Assembly (NCBI RefSeq): GCF_000149955.1
Contig: NC_030990.1
Coordinates: 992,001-1,056,000, forward strand
Length of the DNA: 64,000 nucleotides
Direction of reading: 5' to 3'
Origin: Fusarium oxysporum f. sp. lycopersici 4287
Lineage: Eukaryota > Ascomycota > Sordariomycetes > Hypocreales > Nectriaceae
Shown: positions 45,561 through 57,292 of the stretch, piece by piece
Numbering within the stretch: position 1 is the stretch's first letter
How the letters are laid out: each line of letters starts with the position of its first letter
Notes under the pieces: generated by a model
The model's input: the letters and a program-made list of their open reading frames with translations, nothing else
The model's database searches: none
What the model was told of the DNA's origin: nothing
Program-made: the position numbers and the translations under genes

Positions 45561-46682
45561 CTAGTAGAGTAAAAGATCACGTATCTTGGCTCTCTTATCG
45601 GCACCAAAGCCTATGCCGTCCAGGTAGGCATTTAGTCCACCATATTTGTCATCGAGGTGTTTTTGGACACCAACAATCATATCATCCGCAGTGTGAAGCC
45701 ACTCGTCTGTCAATCCGATTTCCCGAATCTCAACTAGACGTTGTTCACGTTCGGGAATAAGGGCCTCGTCACTGAGAGCATAGTCATACTCAATGGCCGA
45801 GACAGGAACATCGAGGATCATAAGCACCAGCGCGCAAATGAGACCTATTCAGGAGTCAGCTCCAACACGAGTCGAAATATGGGGTCTTATTACCTGTGCG
45901 GTCTTTGCCCTGAGTGCAGTGAACGATAGAAGGAAGAGCAGCCTGGTTGGCATAAAGTGACAGAGCCTCACGAATCTCCCGAGTGGATTGATCGATCGTA
46001 TCAAGACCTAAGCCTACAAGTCCGCGAGGAATCATGACCTGCTGCCCGAGGATATTGATCGCTTCAGTACGGTAGCCACAAACAAACAGGAACACCACAC
46101 GGCTAAGGAGAAGTCAGTGACTAGTTTCGACATGGAGGTGTTCACTACTCACAAGAAGTCCCACCATGAGAGCTGACTTAGGAGGAACAGTTCGAAGGGG
46201 CGTCCTGTGATCTTGACTTGTCGATAGTCCAGTCCAGATATTTGGAGTGGTTCAGCAAGAGCTTCATTGGACTTAACGAGAGCAGGAATATTGGACTGTT
46301 CCTTCCGTCGTTGTGCTTGGTTCAGGTGCTCGGTTCTTGGTGCCTGTCAGTATGTCGTTCTTTTGAGGAACCTTTCAGTCTCACTTGGTCCTCAGGTCTA
46401 TGACCGTCTTGATACCCAGTTCATCTCTGATGAGCTGTCTGTCTGAAAGAGTGGCATCATCTAGAGTTGTCTCAGCAATTGTCAGGTGCATCTATGTGTG
46501 ACGTTCATACCTGGTCTGGCAGAGCGGTAGAACAAACCCTCACGAATTCGCCTAATGAGAATTAGTTAACAATGTCTCCTCGTACGCAAAAAGCCGTGAT
46601 ACCTTGTGCCTAAAAAGTCATTGACCGTTTTGCCAACATCGCGAAAGTTGAGAACGTTCTCAAGGCCAACAGAGGAAGTCAT
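45561..46682 (-). CDS. Tyrosine/lipid phosphatase of the PtpB-like family
   Basis: The model is complement(45561-45844, 45894-46102, 46153-46335, 46385-46460, 46511-46551, 46603-46682), 290 aa with five introns of 49-51 bp. It begins MTSSVGLENVLNFRDVGKTV and continues RIREGLFYRSARPDDATLSD and DELGIKTVIDLRTK, all typical of the bacterial-type Tyr phosphatase family (Pfam Y_phosphatase3). The catalytic P-loop is VHCTQGKDRTGL, with the nucleophilic Cys and the phosphate-binding Arg. Lys and Asp within the loop (GKDRTG) are those seen in PtpB-like enzymes with phosphotyrosine and phosphoinositide activity. The C-terminal helices (YLDGIGFGADKRAKIRDLL) match the family. Substrate is unknown. Correct splicing is needed to see the N-terminal half. 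Confidence 0.9.
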
Positions 46683-48311
46683 AATGGTTTGCCAAGAAAC
46701 CTGATGCGTGGGAATAAAGTTAGCAAGTCTAATCCAGGGTCCTCAAGCCACCGATAGGATTGCAGCTGGCTGTGTACGGTAGTTGCAGCGCATTGACGAT
46801 GAACTAGTGAGCGGACAGGAAGAGACCCGGAGCAACATCAAGTTGGTGTGCAACACAGACTTGAAACCAGGGTTTGTAGCATTACGAGAAATCGATCAAT
46901 CAAGCCAAATGCGCCTCAAGAGATCGGAGGGTTCAAAGCGGACGCTAGGAGAGGGCTAAAACACACCAAAAAGGCGACGAGCAGCGTCGATCTCAATTTC
47001 AATACCGAAAACGCCGAGTGATCATTCCGGAGCTAAGAAAAGACAAGATGCACCGTTGATTCTCAGGTGAAGATACAGATTCCGTCCGAAGTTTCAGGTA
47101 CAGACTTTGTTTCTCTTCCAGTAACTTGAGGTAGAGATCTGTCTGTTGCCTGGTCGAGACTCAACCTTGTGGCTTCGTGTCTAGTCGTTCTCAGCTTGAT
47201 CTTGGCTTGATAGGTTGAGCAAAAGAACCATCTAATGCCAATTGGGAGATATCTTCAATGTATGACGGGAAGCTAAAAAATTGCTAAGCTGATAGAGATA
47301 CAGTGCGAATTGATAGCGGTGTGATGTGGTGTGGCAGTGTTACAGTCGCTACGTAGTGGAGAGACAGGAGGAAGCTGAGATAGCTGAAGATGAGCCATTC
47401 GCTATTGATAACGGTGACAAGACAGGGAATGTCTGGAGAGAGCTGTATTTGGAGAATATCCACTGTGTTCAGCTCCCAAGGGGACGGAGTTCCCATACCG
47501 AAGAACCAACAATCAAAGCTGAATATCATGAGACAACCTGGATACTGTGCTCCTTCCAACTAACACTAGCCACTAGCGTCTGCACCTGAGATCATCGCCA
47601 AGGACTAAGTGACGTCACAACTAGCACTATCTGGGGTAGCGCATCACAGGTCCGGGAAGGGAAAGAGCTACGGCAACGACCCTGACGTATGCATCCCATG
47701 TGAAGGAAAGAGGTAAGGAAGGCAAGCACCGCACCGTCCGACTTGTCTCGGGGCCAACGAAAGAGCGACGCCATTTGAATGAGGGCGCCACGAAGACGAG
47801 GGTCTCCTTTGATAGCATCATCATCATCATCATCATCGTCTCAGTGAATAAATCTTGCTTTTACCCATATTTCACTCTATGCTTTCCCTCCTGTTTCCTC
47901 ACGATTGAGAGACAACACCAAATACACGACTAATACCTACGCGAATCCTATCTCCATACAGTATCGTCACTCAGCATTTATATCGTCTGTTTTTATATTC
48001 CCTGCAAAGAGACAGCCCATTCGTCACCACCATTGAAGCAATTCCGGCTCAAGACGAGCACCCGGCATACCCATGTTCGACATAGAAACTGTCGATTAGT
48101 ATCAACTGCATATAGCATTACAACCGCCAAGCGCCTTGGGAATCCATAAAAACATATTGTAACAAGGCCCTTGGCCCTGTCGAGAGCTTATCACCACGCC
48201 GGGCCAATCGCGACCAATCTATTCCCTCGCATCGTATTCCATTGAAGTCTCACCCGTCCGAGGCTCCAATACGAAGGGCTGAGCCAGCACCCTTCTGACG
48301 TCCTTATACCG
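46683..48311. promoter_or_regulatory. Divergent spacer phosphatase / eis1
   Basis: 1.6 kb with no supportable gene. A CAT/ATC trinucleotide run lies at about 47816-47837, and the last ~400 bp before eis1 are C-rich leader-like sequence. Confidence 0.45.
47816..47837 (+). repeat. Trinucleotide microsatellite (CAT)7
   Basis: Seven tandem CAT units in non-coding sequence upstream of eis1. Confidence 0.8.
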
Positions 48312-50649
48312 ATGCCCACCAGCACATCCCAGCAACCAACCATGATCCAGTCACAGCCGGCAGCGGCCACAGGTATGTACCGGCATCCTAGCGATATTCG
48401 TCATCCGCCCACGCATGGCCCGGGTCCTTTCTGACATATACATAGTGGCCAATAACTCTGGTCGTCTCAAATACGCAGATCCTCGAGATCTTCCTAGCTA
48501 TCCATCTGCTGGTCTTCGTCCTGACGGTGCTGCTGCAAGTGCCGCTGCTTCACTTGGATGGTCTAATCAAAAAACCATCGAACTTTGGAAACCTGACAAA
48601 ACCTCATCCGCATCCGCTGCTGCCGCTTTAGCTAAGGATTACAAGATGGCTCCAGCATGGGAACCAACATCCAACTCTGCTGGCCACAAAGCCGCACTTC
48701 TAGCTGTTGGTTCTGCTAATGCTGCCTTAAACCAATCCCCAAGCCAGCGCAAGTCACACGAGGGATGGGGAAATTCTGCTGCTACTCAGGCATTCAACAC
48801 GAATCGAGCCAACTCAATGCGACAGCCCGACCCAAGAGCATCTGATACTTCGCTGCAGGGACAAAAGTCTCTGGCCGCAGCCAAAGGTGCTATGTCAACT
48901 ACTAGACGACGAGCTAAATCAACGCCATCAGCACCAGACTCTCATGCTCCATCATCCCCTAAGACTAACACTCGACCCGATGCGCTCAGCGGAGCTGCAC
49001 TTGCTCACAAAGCAAGCCTGAGGGCCAAGCCGGCAACAGAAAACGCCGGTGCGGTGCCAGTCACTACCATGACTCGCAACATGTTCACGTCTAATCCGCC
49101 AGTCAAACCGGAGGTAGATGAACGACAAAATAATGAGCAACTTCATGCTTCAGCGGTTGCGATGGCCCGAAAGATGTATTCACATCAACAAAAGATTATC
49201 GACGAAGCCAAGGAAACCCACGGGCAAGGCTCTGATGCACCACAGCCAAAACCATACATTAATCTCCAAGACGCTGCATACAAACAAGCACAAGAACGAC
49301 TGGCGAAGCTTGAACAAGAACACCAGAAGAATAGAGACTACCAATCTTACTATGGAAACGAATCGTCGCCTAGACGGCGGTTTACACTGACATCCAAGCT
49401 GCGTCGTCGCTCTTCTAGCGACGGTGACCTTGACGATAGACAACAATCCGAAAGAATACGACAGCAGATGTCACTCTTCTCCAACAAGCTTTCAGAGGTT
49501 GATCAGAAGAAGCGACAGGATGATCGCAACGCGCTTCTTGCTGCGGCACAACGCAACGTCAAGGCTCGATTGCAAGGTATGGATGAGAAGGTTTATCATG
49601 AAACTGGCCAGGTCAACCCAACTCTGATGAGTGAGTGGGAGCTTAAGGCTCATCAGTTGGCGAGTGCTAGCCACGAAACCCGAAATGCAAACAAGGGCAA
49701 AATCGACATCGGAGGTGGCAGATTCATGGATCCTCACGATATAGACGCCATCGCAGCCAAAAGAATGCAGCCCCTTTTGGATGACATTAACGAGAAGGCT
49801 GAAGTTGAGCGCGAGCGACTCGCTACACTCAAGATGGAAGAGGAAGCAAGAAAGGCTGAGCAGGAGAAGCAAAAGGCGCGCGACCGCGAAACTAAAGAAA
49901 TCACAAAGAAGCTCAAGGGTACGTCCACAGTAAATATTCATTTGCAATGAGCCTGACTAATTCATTTTATAGACCAAGAGAAGCAGGAGTACAAGGCTAA
50001 GAAGGCGGAGGAGAAGGCGGCGCGAGCTGAAGAGCGACGCCAAGCCAAGGAAGAGAAGCAACGGTCCAGGGGTAACACAGCTGTCTCTGGCGAAGAAGCT
50101 ATTGATGATGGAGCGAGCACAAGAAGCGAAGAGGCTGTCTCACCTCCTATTGTTGCACCAAATGAATCGAGTGAGCCTAGTGCCCCAGCAGCTATCGATA
50201 CAGAAGCTGGCACAACGGAAAGGGGCCGCAGAAAGCTCAGCGATGCTGCATCACCAACTTCCAAGGTCAAGGGATGGATCAAGAACCGGTTTTCACGAGG
50301 CAAATCTCTTGGAGAGAAAGACCGCGAAAATCAAGGTGACAAGAGAAGCAGTTTCATTGGCGGAGCCGCTCTCCGGGATACTGATGCAAATGAAAGTTCA
50401 ACAAGTCTGGACAACCGGGCTACGAGCATGCGAGATGTCGCCCTTGCCGGTCGCAGCGCAAACGCTGAGTCAAGCGACCACGACCGGGATGTACTGCATG
50501 ATTCGCGCGGCATCAGCCCCGTGAGCAGTCTAAGTGAAGACGAGGCGGTTCCGGCTATTACTCCCCCCCCAGCAATCAAAGACCCTGCTGAAAGAAAGAG
50601 CCAAAGCCCTTCACGGGACTCGAGATTCAGAGAGATGATGGATAACTAA
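48312..50649 (+). CDS. eis1: Eisosome protein 1 homologue
   Basis: The model joins 48312-48372, 48446-49918 and 49973-50649, 736 aa. The first exon encodes MPTSTSQQPTMIQSQPAAAT and splices (73-bp intron) into VANNSGRLKYADPRDLPSYP. An in-frame ATG at 48342 is the alternative start. The N-terminal half has Ala-rich helices ([38 protein letters not shown]) and conserved AVAMARKMYSHQQK; the centre is basic and Ser-rich. A long Lys/Glu coiled coil spans the second intron, and the tail is disordered. Eis1 is a peripheral component of eisosomes, the Pil1-shaped plasma-membrane furrows. It runs tail to tail with the Sfk1-like membrane protein. Confidence 0.88.
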
Positions 50650-51286
50650 ACCAGTATTGTCGCAGGACAGGAGTTTGGAAAGGAGGCATAATGATGGGAT
50701 TGGTTTGGATTACGCCTGGCGCAAGAGAATGGATTGCTGTCTATCTGTAAAGCGTCATTGGTTTTTAACAGCAGGATTATAGCAATTGGGGAAGTTGAAA
50801 GGGTTGTCTCACTATTGGTGTGAACTCAATGTCTTTTTTTGAGCTATGACGCAGTATATGTACGGAACTTTCGGATGAACATTACGACTATAACATGGTC
50901 AGCTACGATGATGAGACAAAGCAGGATAGTGGTTGGCAATATACAGTAATGTACCTCATAAAGTACGAAAGATGACGAGTGACATGAAATTGTGAATTAT
51001 TATGTCAACATTGTTTAATTTATTTATAATCATTATACATGAGGCGAATTCCTCTTCAAGTTCATCTATCCAGATAGTTCATGTACGAACGCATGATATA
51101 AGCCACGCAATACAATCCTGTAAACGAGCCAATTCTCGCTCGGTCCCAACGCCATGCAAAGAAAGAAAAGGGGAATCATTCCGACATTATTCCATAGAAC
51201 ATAAAGTTTTGTGTGTAAAGTATTACAAACGTTGAGTCTAGTTTGTTGTACTGTGATGGGTCAAGCATATGATATATGCGACCTGT
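50650..51286. other. Convergent spacer eis1 / sfk1
   Basis: 637 bp of A/T-rich 3' flanking sequence. No gene or repeat is recognised. Confidence 0.5.
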
Positions 51287-52240
51287 CTAGAAGTCTCTAG
51301 GAGGCACACGGTTACCGTTCTGAGCCATCTCGACATCGGTACGACCGTTTACGGCTGCGTCAAAGTTACTTCGCGACCCGTTACTGGGACTCGTCGAATC
51401 AGAGAGGGCAGAAGGCATGTAGTAAGACTTTTGGTACCTTGCGTCAGGGCTCTTTGTGCGAACGGCAGGATAGAGGTCGATGACGAAGGAGACGGCGTAG
51501 AATGTGAAGATGAAGGATATGACCCATTCGAGGATCGCGGCGGCGTTTCGCTTCTTAACGCGGCTGCACACGCCAAAGGCGATGATGAGGAAGAGCTCGA
51601 CGAGGATGAAGGTGAGCTTCACCCAGAATGACATGCGAAGAATACGATGCTCGCGGTAGTCTAAAGGTTTGTTAGTGGGGTTTGCATGGCCGCTGAAAAG
51701 GAAAGACTCACTGATTCCAAGGCGTTGATACTCCCAGCAGATAAAGACAGCCGAGATCAAATAGCCTCCAATAAAGAGCGCCAAAAACGTGTTGTGCAGT
51801 CTGCTATACTTGCCGGTCTTGAAGATAGAAAGACAGATAAGTCCCACGGTTCCGACAGTCGCAAAGGCGATGGAGAGGCCGCTGAGGATCTTCTCCATGA
51901 GTGTCGTGTTGGGCACAAGACGGCCCCGATGTCGCAGCCATCGCTCAGACAAGAATGCAGCATCGAGAAAGATGGAGGTCAAGACACAGCCGACAATGAA
52001 GAGAGGCTGAAGACGGTCGGCGCCGACATTGGAGATGTAGGCGATGTCGGAGTGAATCGATTGAGTGGGATATCGACGCCCATGTTGATTGACTTGCCAT
52101 TCGAGGAGAAGACCGAGAAGCATTCCGAGCCAGACAAGCCCTGAGATGACTGGAAACCACTGATCGTGTTAGTATCCAGGTATCTTCTCAAATAGTTCAA
52201 GTAAACGTACCCAGTATGAAAAGATGCCTTTCACAGCCAT
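51287..52240 (-). CDS. sfk1: Sfk1/Frag1/DRAM family plasma-membrane protein
   Basis: The model is complement(51287-51660, 51712-52159, 52211-52240), 283 aa. Exon 1 encodes MAVKGIFSYW and continues WFPVISGLVWLGMLLGLLLEW. About six membrane spans are visible, including LFIVGCVLTSIFLDAAFL, LSIAFATVGTVGLICLSIF, TFLALFIGGYLISAVFICW, FWVKLTFILVELFLIIAFGV and VISFIFTFYAVSFVIDLYP. The family signature ISNVGADRLQPLF is present. The C-terminal ~55 residues are cytosolic and Ser/Asn-rich. Yeast Sfk1 supports the PI4-kinase Stt4 and lipid asymmetry at the plasma membrane. The second intron (51 nt) is a multiple of three with no stop, so unspliced reading would insert 17 residues; homology-style continuity (RLGI-NYREHR) favours removal. 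Confidence 0.87.
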
Positions 52241-53366
52241 TGTGTGATTTTATGTGGTGACTCTATAATGTGATGTGATGATGTTACTGTGAACTTGGTG
52301 TTTTGCAAAGCTGGTGATACGGGCAAAAGGCAGTGACAGCAGCACCTGACCTAAAACTTGCTTGGCAGGGACAGAGTAGATGAAATAGATGGAACAGGTA
52401 CGAAAAGAGAGGAAAAAGAAACAGGGGGCAGGGTATTATATTTCCGTATGCTTGGGCTTGGGATTATATTATGGGTCTGCGTTACGTATTGCAACTTCAG
52501 GGTTTCGATCTTAATAATTCCAAGCTTTTTCTTCTCCTTCTCGGCCGGGAACTTTAGTGCTTTAAGATCACCATTAAATACTCCACGGCCGAAGATCTTT
52601 CGGGCCCTCGGACGTGTCCGCGGCTCCTAAAGTCCGGGATATTTTACGGCATCGGACATACCATCTTTTTTTTTTTTTTTGTTTTTAAAGGCGGTGCTCA
52701 TCACTCATCAGCCTTGTTACAGCGGAAAAGAGCCAAGAATGGCTGTGGTAACTCTTTAATGACTTGGCATTGACGCGGCGTTTACAGAAGGGGGAAAGAA
52801 TCACTAACTAATGCGAATGGGGTAATTAGGTATTCTTCAGCTGTTAGAGAAGAGGGACAGAGAGGATCATAGAATGAATGGAGTTTATAATCGAATGACA
52901 TCATCCCATTTGTTTACATTGATTACATCACAATCTTCGCTTACAAACGCTAGTCTGTCACTGCCCAAAACAAGCCTCAGCCAACGACGTCGTTCAGTGG
53001 AGACACTAAAGATTTAAGGGGGGGGCCTCACTGTGTCTAAGCTAATCCTTGCATGAATCATGAGCTGAAGCAGGGCTCTTACATTGTAACCTTGGACCTT
53101 ACTCGAGCATCCAATCACCTTCAACGAGTAACATTCACTCAACTCACTCAACAGCCAAAACTACTTCGATACACAAAATTCAGTTTTATTATTAACCAAA
53201 TCAACTCTTCATTCTCCCGCACATGTTCTTTTCTTCTGTTCAACACCTGCAGCATCAGCATCGATACGGTCGTCCACATCTGTCATATCACCATGCCTCA
53301 TAACCACAACAGTGTTTTCCGCGGCGTTCGAGCTTGTTATGCGTCTCGTAGTTACTAGACTCAATG
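52241..53366. promoter_or_regulatory. Upstream region of sfk1 and 3' flank of the His-rich gene
   Basis: 1.1 kb. It includes a run of 15 T at 52666-52680 and a G7 run near 53020. No gene is supported. Confidence 0.45.
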
Positions 53367-54619
53367 TTAGTAATGGTCCTTGTCAGAAGAGATAGGATCC
53401 CGGTCGTTGACACGAACCTCATCGTGATGATCATACTCATGCTCGTGCTCGGGATCTTTATCCTCGTGCCTGTCCTCATGCTTGTGCTCGTAGTGATGCT
53501 CATTCTCGTGCTTGTGGCCGTGCTTATGTCCGTGGTGGTGGCCATGTTCGTGGAGATGGCCATGTCCGTGGCCGTGCTTGTGCCCATGCTTGTGCCCGTG
53601 GTGATGGTTGTGGTAGTGCTTGTGCACCTTTTTGTGCTTGTGCTCTCCATCGCCCTCGGAATCCTCCTTGCCGTCGGTCTTGTCTAACGAGACTCCGTCC
53701 TTGAAGTTCTCGCCTGTGATCAGAGGAGTGTGGGGGAACTTCTCAAAGGCGGCCTGGACACTGCCCTTGGTGGAGCCATCGTTGGCACCCTGCTTGGACA
53801 TGATGATCTTGAGGCTCTTCTTGCACTCAACGCGGCGACTGATCTCATAGACCAAGGCCTATTCAAAGTCAGTGTCAGTATGTCTTGGTTCCTCTCATCT
53901 CAAGGGCAACTCACATAGTTGGAAACACGAAGACTGTTGATGGCAGTGAGGACAGGTCGTTCAACCTCCCCATCAAGAGTCTTGGTCTGGCGCCGCAGGA
54001 GCTTCAGGAGGCGGATCAGAGCATCGGCATACTAGAGCAGTGTCAGCACAGTAACCCCTGAAGAGGCTTTCGGTGGAACTTACGTGAAGGAAGCAGCCAA
54101 CTACAGGAGAGTCGTTTCCACAGCTGAAGCACTTCTTAAGAGTGGTGCTGTCCACGTACTTGTCAAAGGCATCCAGCCCATGCTCAAGGCTGTAGATCCT
54201 GTGAACAATTTTCTTTCATTTCGTGTTAATCATGTCAGAGTTATGGGTTCAAGAGAGAAACTAACATGCCAACACTCCGCATCGCTGCCACAGTCATAGG
54301 TCTGGACAGCATGAATGAGCTCCTCGACGTCCTTGGTGGCATAGTGGAAGAGCTTGCAAGTCTTCTCCTCAGTGAGGACAGCGCAAGGCTTGATGGGATG
54401 CTTGTGCTTGGTGATGTGGATATGCTCATGGGGATGAAGATGCTTGTGCTTATGATCGTGGTCCTTGTGATGGTGCTTGACCAGGTCAGGATCATGGTGA
54501 TCATGGTGATCATGGTCCTTGTGCTCATGCTCCTTGATCTCGAAGGGGCCGTCTGGGAGAGCAATACCAACAACGGCCGGGACTGCGCAGAGCGCAATGA
54601 AAGGTAGTGACAGCCTCAT
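53367..54619 (-). CDS. Secreted protein with two His-rich arms around a Cys-containing core
   Basis: The model is complement(53367-53858, 53915-54031, 54084-54212, 54266-54619), 363 aa. A signal peptide (RLSLPFIALCAVPAVVGIA) is followed by a His/Asp/Lys-rich arm (HEHKDHDHHDHHDPDL), a predicted helical core of about 165 residues with nine Cys (CAVLTEEKTC, CGSDAECWH, LKKCFSCGND, VVGCFLH, VECKKSL), then a longer His/Gly/Lys arm (HKHGHKHGHGHGHLHEHGHH) and an acidic end. Intron 1 is uncertain: the acceptor AAAG at 54213, with TTAAC branch site, keeps the frame, while the nearer CACAG does not. His-rich repeats suggest Zn, Cu or Ni binding outside the cell or in the secretory path. I do not recognise the family. 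Confidence 0.78.
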
Positions 54620-55704
54620 GCTGGAGTCTGCAACAGATTACAAAGAGTGGAAGTAGTGCTCAGGGGATGTAACGAAAGTGAGGAACGACACCGAGAAAGA
54701 CGGAACAGGTCAAGAATCAGAGCAGTCTTAAATAACCACCATAGCTCGTGTTTGCCGTCTCATACCAGAGACTCTGGTAAGTTCGAAGAATCATCGACTT
54801 ATGATTCCAAGCCACGATGGTGAACTCTTCAGCCATCAGATGGATGGCCATATTGGCAACCGGTGAACAGTTAACTCTATGATACATACAAGCAATTGCA
54901 GGCAAGATGTCCCATACCATCAGCTCAATATTGCCACCATCCTACGAGTCTCAAAGCCTCGTACTCATCACTGTCGGGCATTTTGAAACGATGCTTTAGA
55001 GATCTGGTCCTCGAAAGATGCCCCTCACGAGGCGTCCGTATAACCGTATTCGCGGACAGTCAAAGGGAGGCCAAAACCGCCGAGATACAACTCCGTTACT
55101 GTAGCACCGTCGCGCCCTTTTCACTTGAAGGCACCGTGGTTTCCTCGTTTCCACAGGCGACGAGCATCTTTGCTACAGCAGAAGGCACTCAATACGACTA
55201 TTATGCTTTCAAGGAGGCCACAAGGTAAGAATAATACCGCCGGTTGCTGTGTACATCACTCAAAGTCAATCTACGCGGTTAAAAGTCTGTTAATTCGCGT
55301 GCCTTTCGTGTCAAGAACACGCAAGTTGATAATAAGGAGAAAGTGATGATGTTCTTGGATGGTCCAAGTCGAAAGATGGAGTACGTACCTCAGCTCAGAT
55401 CTCCGGAATTAGAAACACGGGCGTGGAGCTTATCGGCATGATAAACTCCGATGCTCCGATCTCGAATTAGCGATAACGATAAGCTTCCTAACCTCTCCAC
55501 GGACTGCTCAGCTTAATTCAACTTCACTAGACTTCAACGCTCGAGTCAGACCAACTGGTCATATCAACATTCAGTCACTCATTGGTAAGCATCTAGCCTC
55601 TAAAACCCTCAAGCACACAACGAGGCCTCCCAACGCCATACAGCTGGCCGTTCCAGCTCCTCAATCACTATCCACAATACTCTTTGTTCACCATCACCAT
55701 CAAC
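54620..55704. promoter_or_regulatory. Divergent promoter, His-rich gene / kin28
   Basis: 1.1 kb between head-to-head genes. A small open frame at 54896-55228 lacks support as a gene. No repeat or RNA gene is recognised. Confidence 0.45.
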
Positions 55705-56994
55705 ATGGCGCTCTCACCAGTCGTAACACACACCGTTGAAGCGACGCAACCGCAAAGCCTCGGGCGCGCAATCTCTTCGCCTCTAAAGAACGTCACTTCG
55801 CAAACATCTTCCTCCAATGGAACGCCTATGCCTCCTGTCACTTCAGCGCCTGCGTCGACGAGTATTCCTACGACTCTCGATCTTGCAGAGCAGATGAACG
55901 ATGAGGAGAAGCGCAAATACGTCAAGGGTATGTTACAGCGTTGAACATCTCAAGCGTTGCTCTAACAATGTCTAGGCAAGAAGCTCGGTGAGGGTACATA
56001 CGCCGTTGTCTTCCTAGGTCACTTGCGCTCGAAGCCCACCACTCTCGTCGCCATCAAGAAGATCAAGGTCCAGAAGGAATACGATGAGGGCATGGCCCCC
56101 GACGCCGTCCGCGAGTTGAAGCACCTCCAGGAGCTCTCCCACCCAAACATCATCTCTCTCCTTTCCGTATTCTCCTCAAAAGATCAGAACCTCAACCTCG
56201 TCCTCGAGTACCTTCCCCGTGGCGATCTAGAAATGCTTATTCGCGATACCGAATCCGTGCGCTACGGTGCCGCTGATATCAAGACATGGATGGGCATGCT
56301 CACCCGTGCCGTCTGGTTCTGCCACGAAAACTTTGTTCTCCATCGTGATATCAAGCCAAACAACTTGTTGATCGCTGAGGACGGCGAAGTCAAGCTTGCT
56401 GATTTTGGTCTTGCGCGAAGCTTCGCTGATCCTCATCAACTCATGTCCTCGCGCGTTATCACCCGCTGGTATCGACCTCCTGAGTTGCTTTTCGACGCGA
56501 AGCATTACAGCGGTGCTGTTGATGTCTGGTCTGTTGGCACTGTGTTCGCTGAGCTCATTATGCGCGCGCCCTATCTTCCCGGTAACACAGACCTTGACCA
56601 AGTTCGACTTGTCTGTGAACTTGTCGGCACGCCCACCGATGATAACTGGCCTGGTGTCACGAAACTTCCAGGCTATGCTGTTCCTGGGCAACACCCGGTT
56701 CGTGGTAAGGACTGGTATGAGATGCGCTTCGGTACTGTTGGTTCTGACGGTGTGGACCTGCTAATGAAGACACTTATTCTCGACCCCAAGAAGCGCATCA
56801 CTGCTCGTGGTATGCTTGAGCATCCATGGTGGCATTCTGAGCCTAAGCCTACTCGCAAGCAAGATCTGCCTCGAAAGGGTGGCGCAGGGGCTGATGACAA
56901 GATGGGCGCTGATCTAAAGCGAAGGCCAGGCGTGATTGATGATGACAGGGGCTCCAAAGTTGCACGCAAGCTTGATTTTGGCGGCATGAAATAG
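55705..56994 (+). CDS. kin28: Cyclin-dependent kinase Kin28/CDK7 (TFIIH kinase)
   Basis: The model joins 55705-55927 and 55976-56994, 413 aa. A 70-residue Ser/Thr/Pro-rich N-terminus precedes the kinase domain. Visible motifs are the glycine loop GKKLGEGTYAVVFLG, catalytic Lys in LVAIKKIKV, hinge LVLEYLPRGDLE, HRDIKPNNLL, DFGLARSF, the T-loop HQLMSSRVITRWYRPPELL and EHPWW. The cyclin-contact helix is APDAVRELKHLQEL in place of canonical PSTAIRE, consistent with CDK7-type divergence. Kin28 with cyclin H and Tfb3 phosphorylates Ser5/7 of the RNA polymerase II tail during initiation. The activating position in the T-loop appears as Ser (SSRVITRWYR) rather than a clear Thr. The C-terminus is basic and ends ARKLDFGGMK. 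Confidence 0.93.
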
Positions 56995-57292
56995 ACATGG
57001 AGAGACGAGGCGCAGAAAAGAATTTTAATGAACATATGATATGTAATTCGGGTGAGCATTCTTGGGCGTTTGGACATATACAGAATAAGGAGAGGAATAC
57101 GCGACAAGTCGCAAAGGACCTGGCTTGCTCAAAATGGGACATTTTATTAGATACTCAGATCTCTTGATCATCATAAATTTGAAACCATCCATATATGTCT
57201 CCTAGCCAAACGCTCGCTCTCAGCGTATCTTCGTGATATTGACAATTCGATTTCGTAAGTATATCCAATCAACCAAGTTCTATTCTATTTAC

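Noticed and set aside
47284..47589. Overlapping open frames on both strands upstream of eis1
   Set aside because: Neither begins in a good ATG context nor connects to flanking exons.
53364..53687. + strand open frame rich in Val, Leu and Met opposite the His-rich gene
   Set aside because: It is the antisense reading of CAC/CAT His codons, which gives artificial hydrophobic runs. The sense strand has a spliced gene with a signal peptide.
54266..54607. Open frames on either strand opposite or overlapping the first His-rich exon
   Set aside because: They are mirror frames of the same His/Asp repeats, without start context or splice partners.
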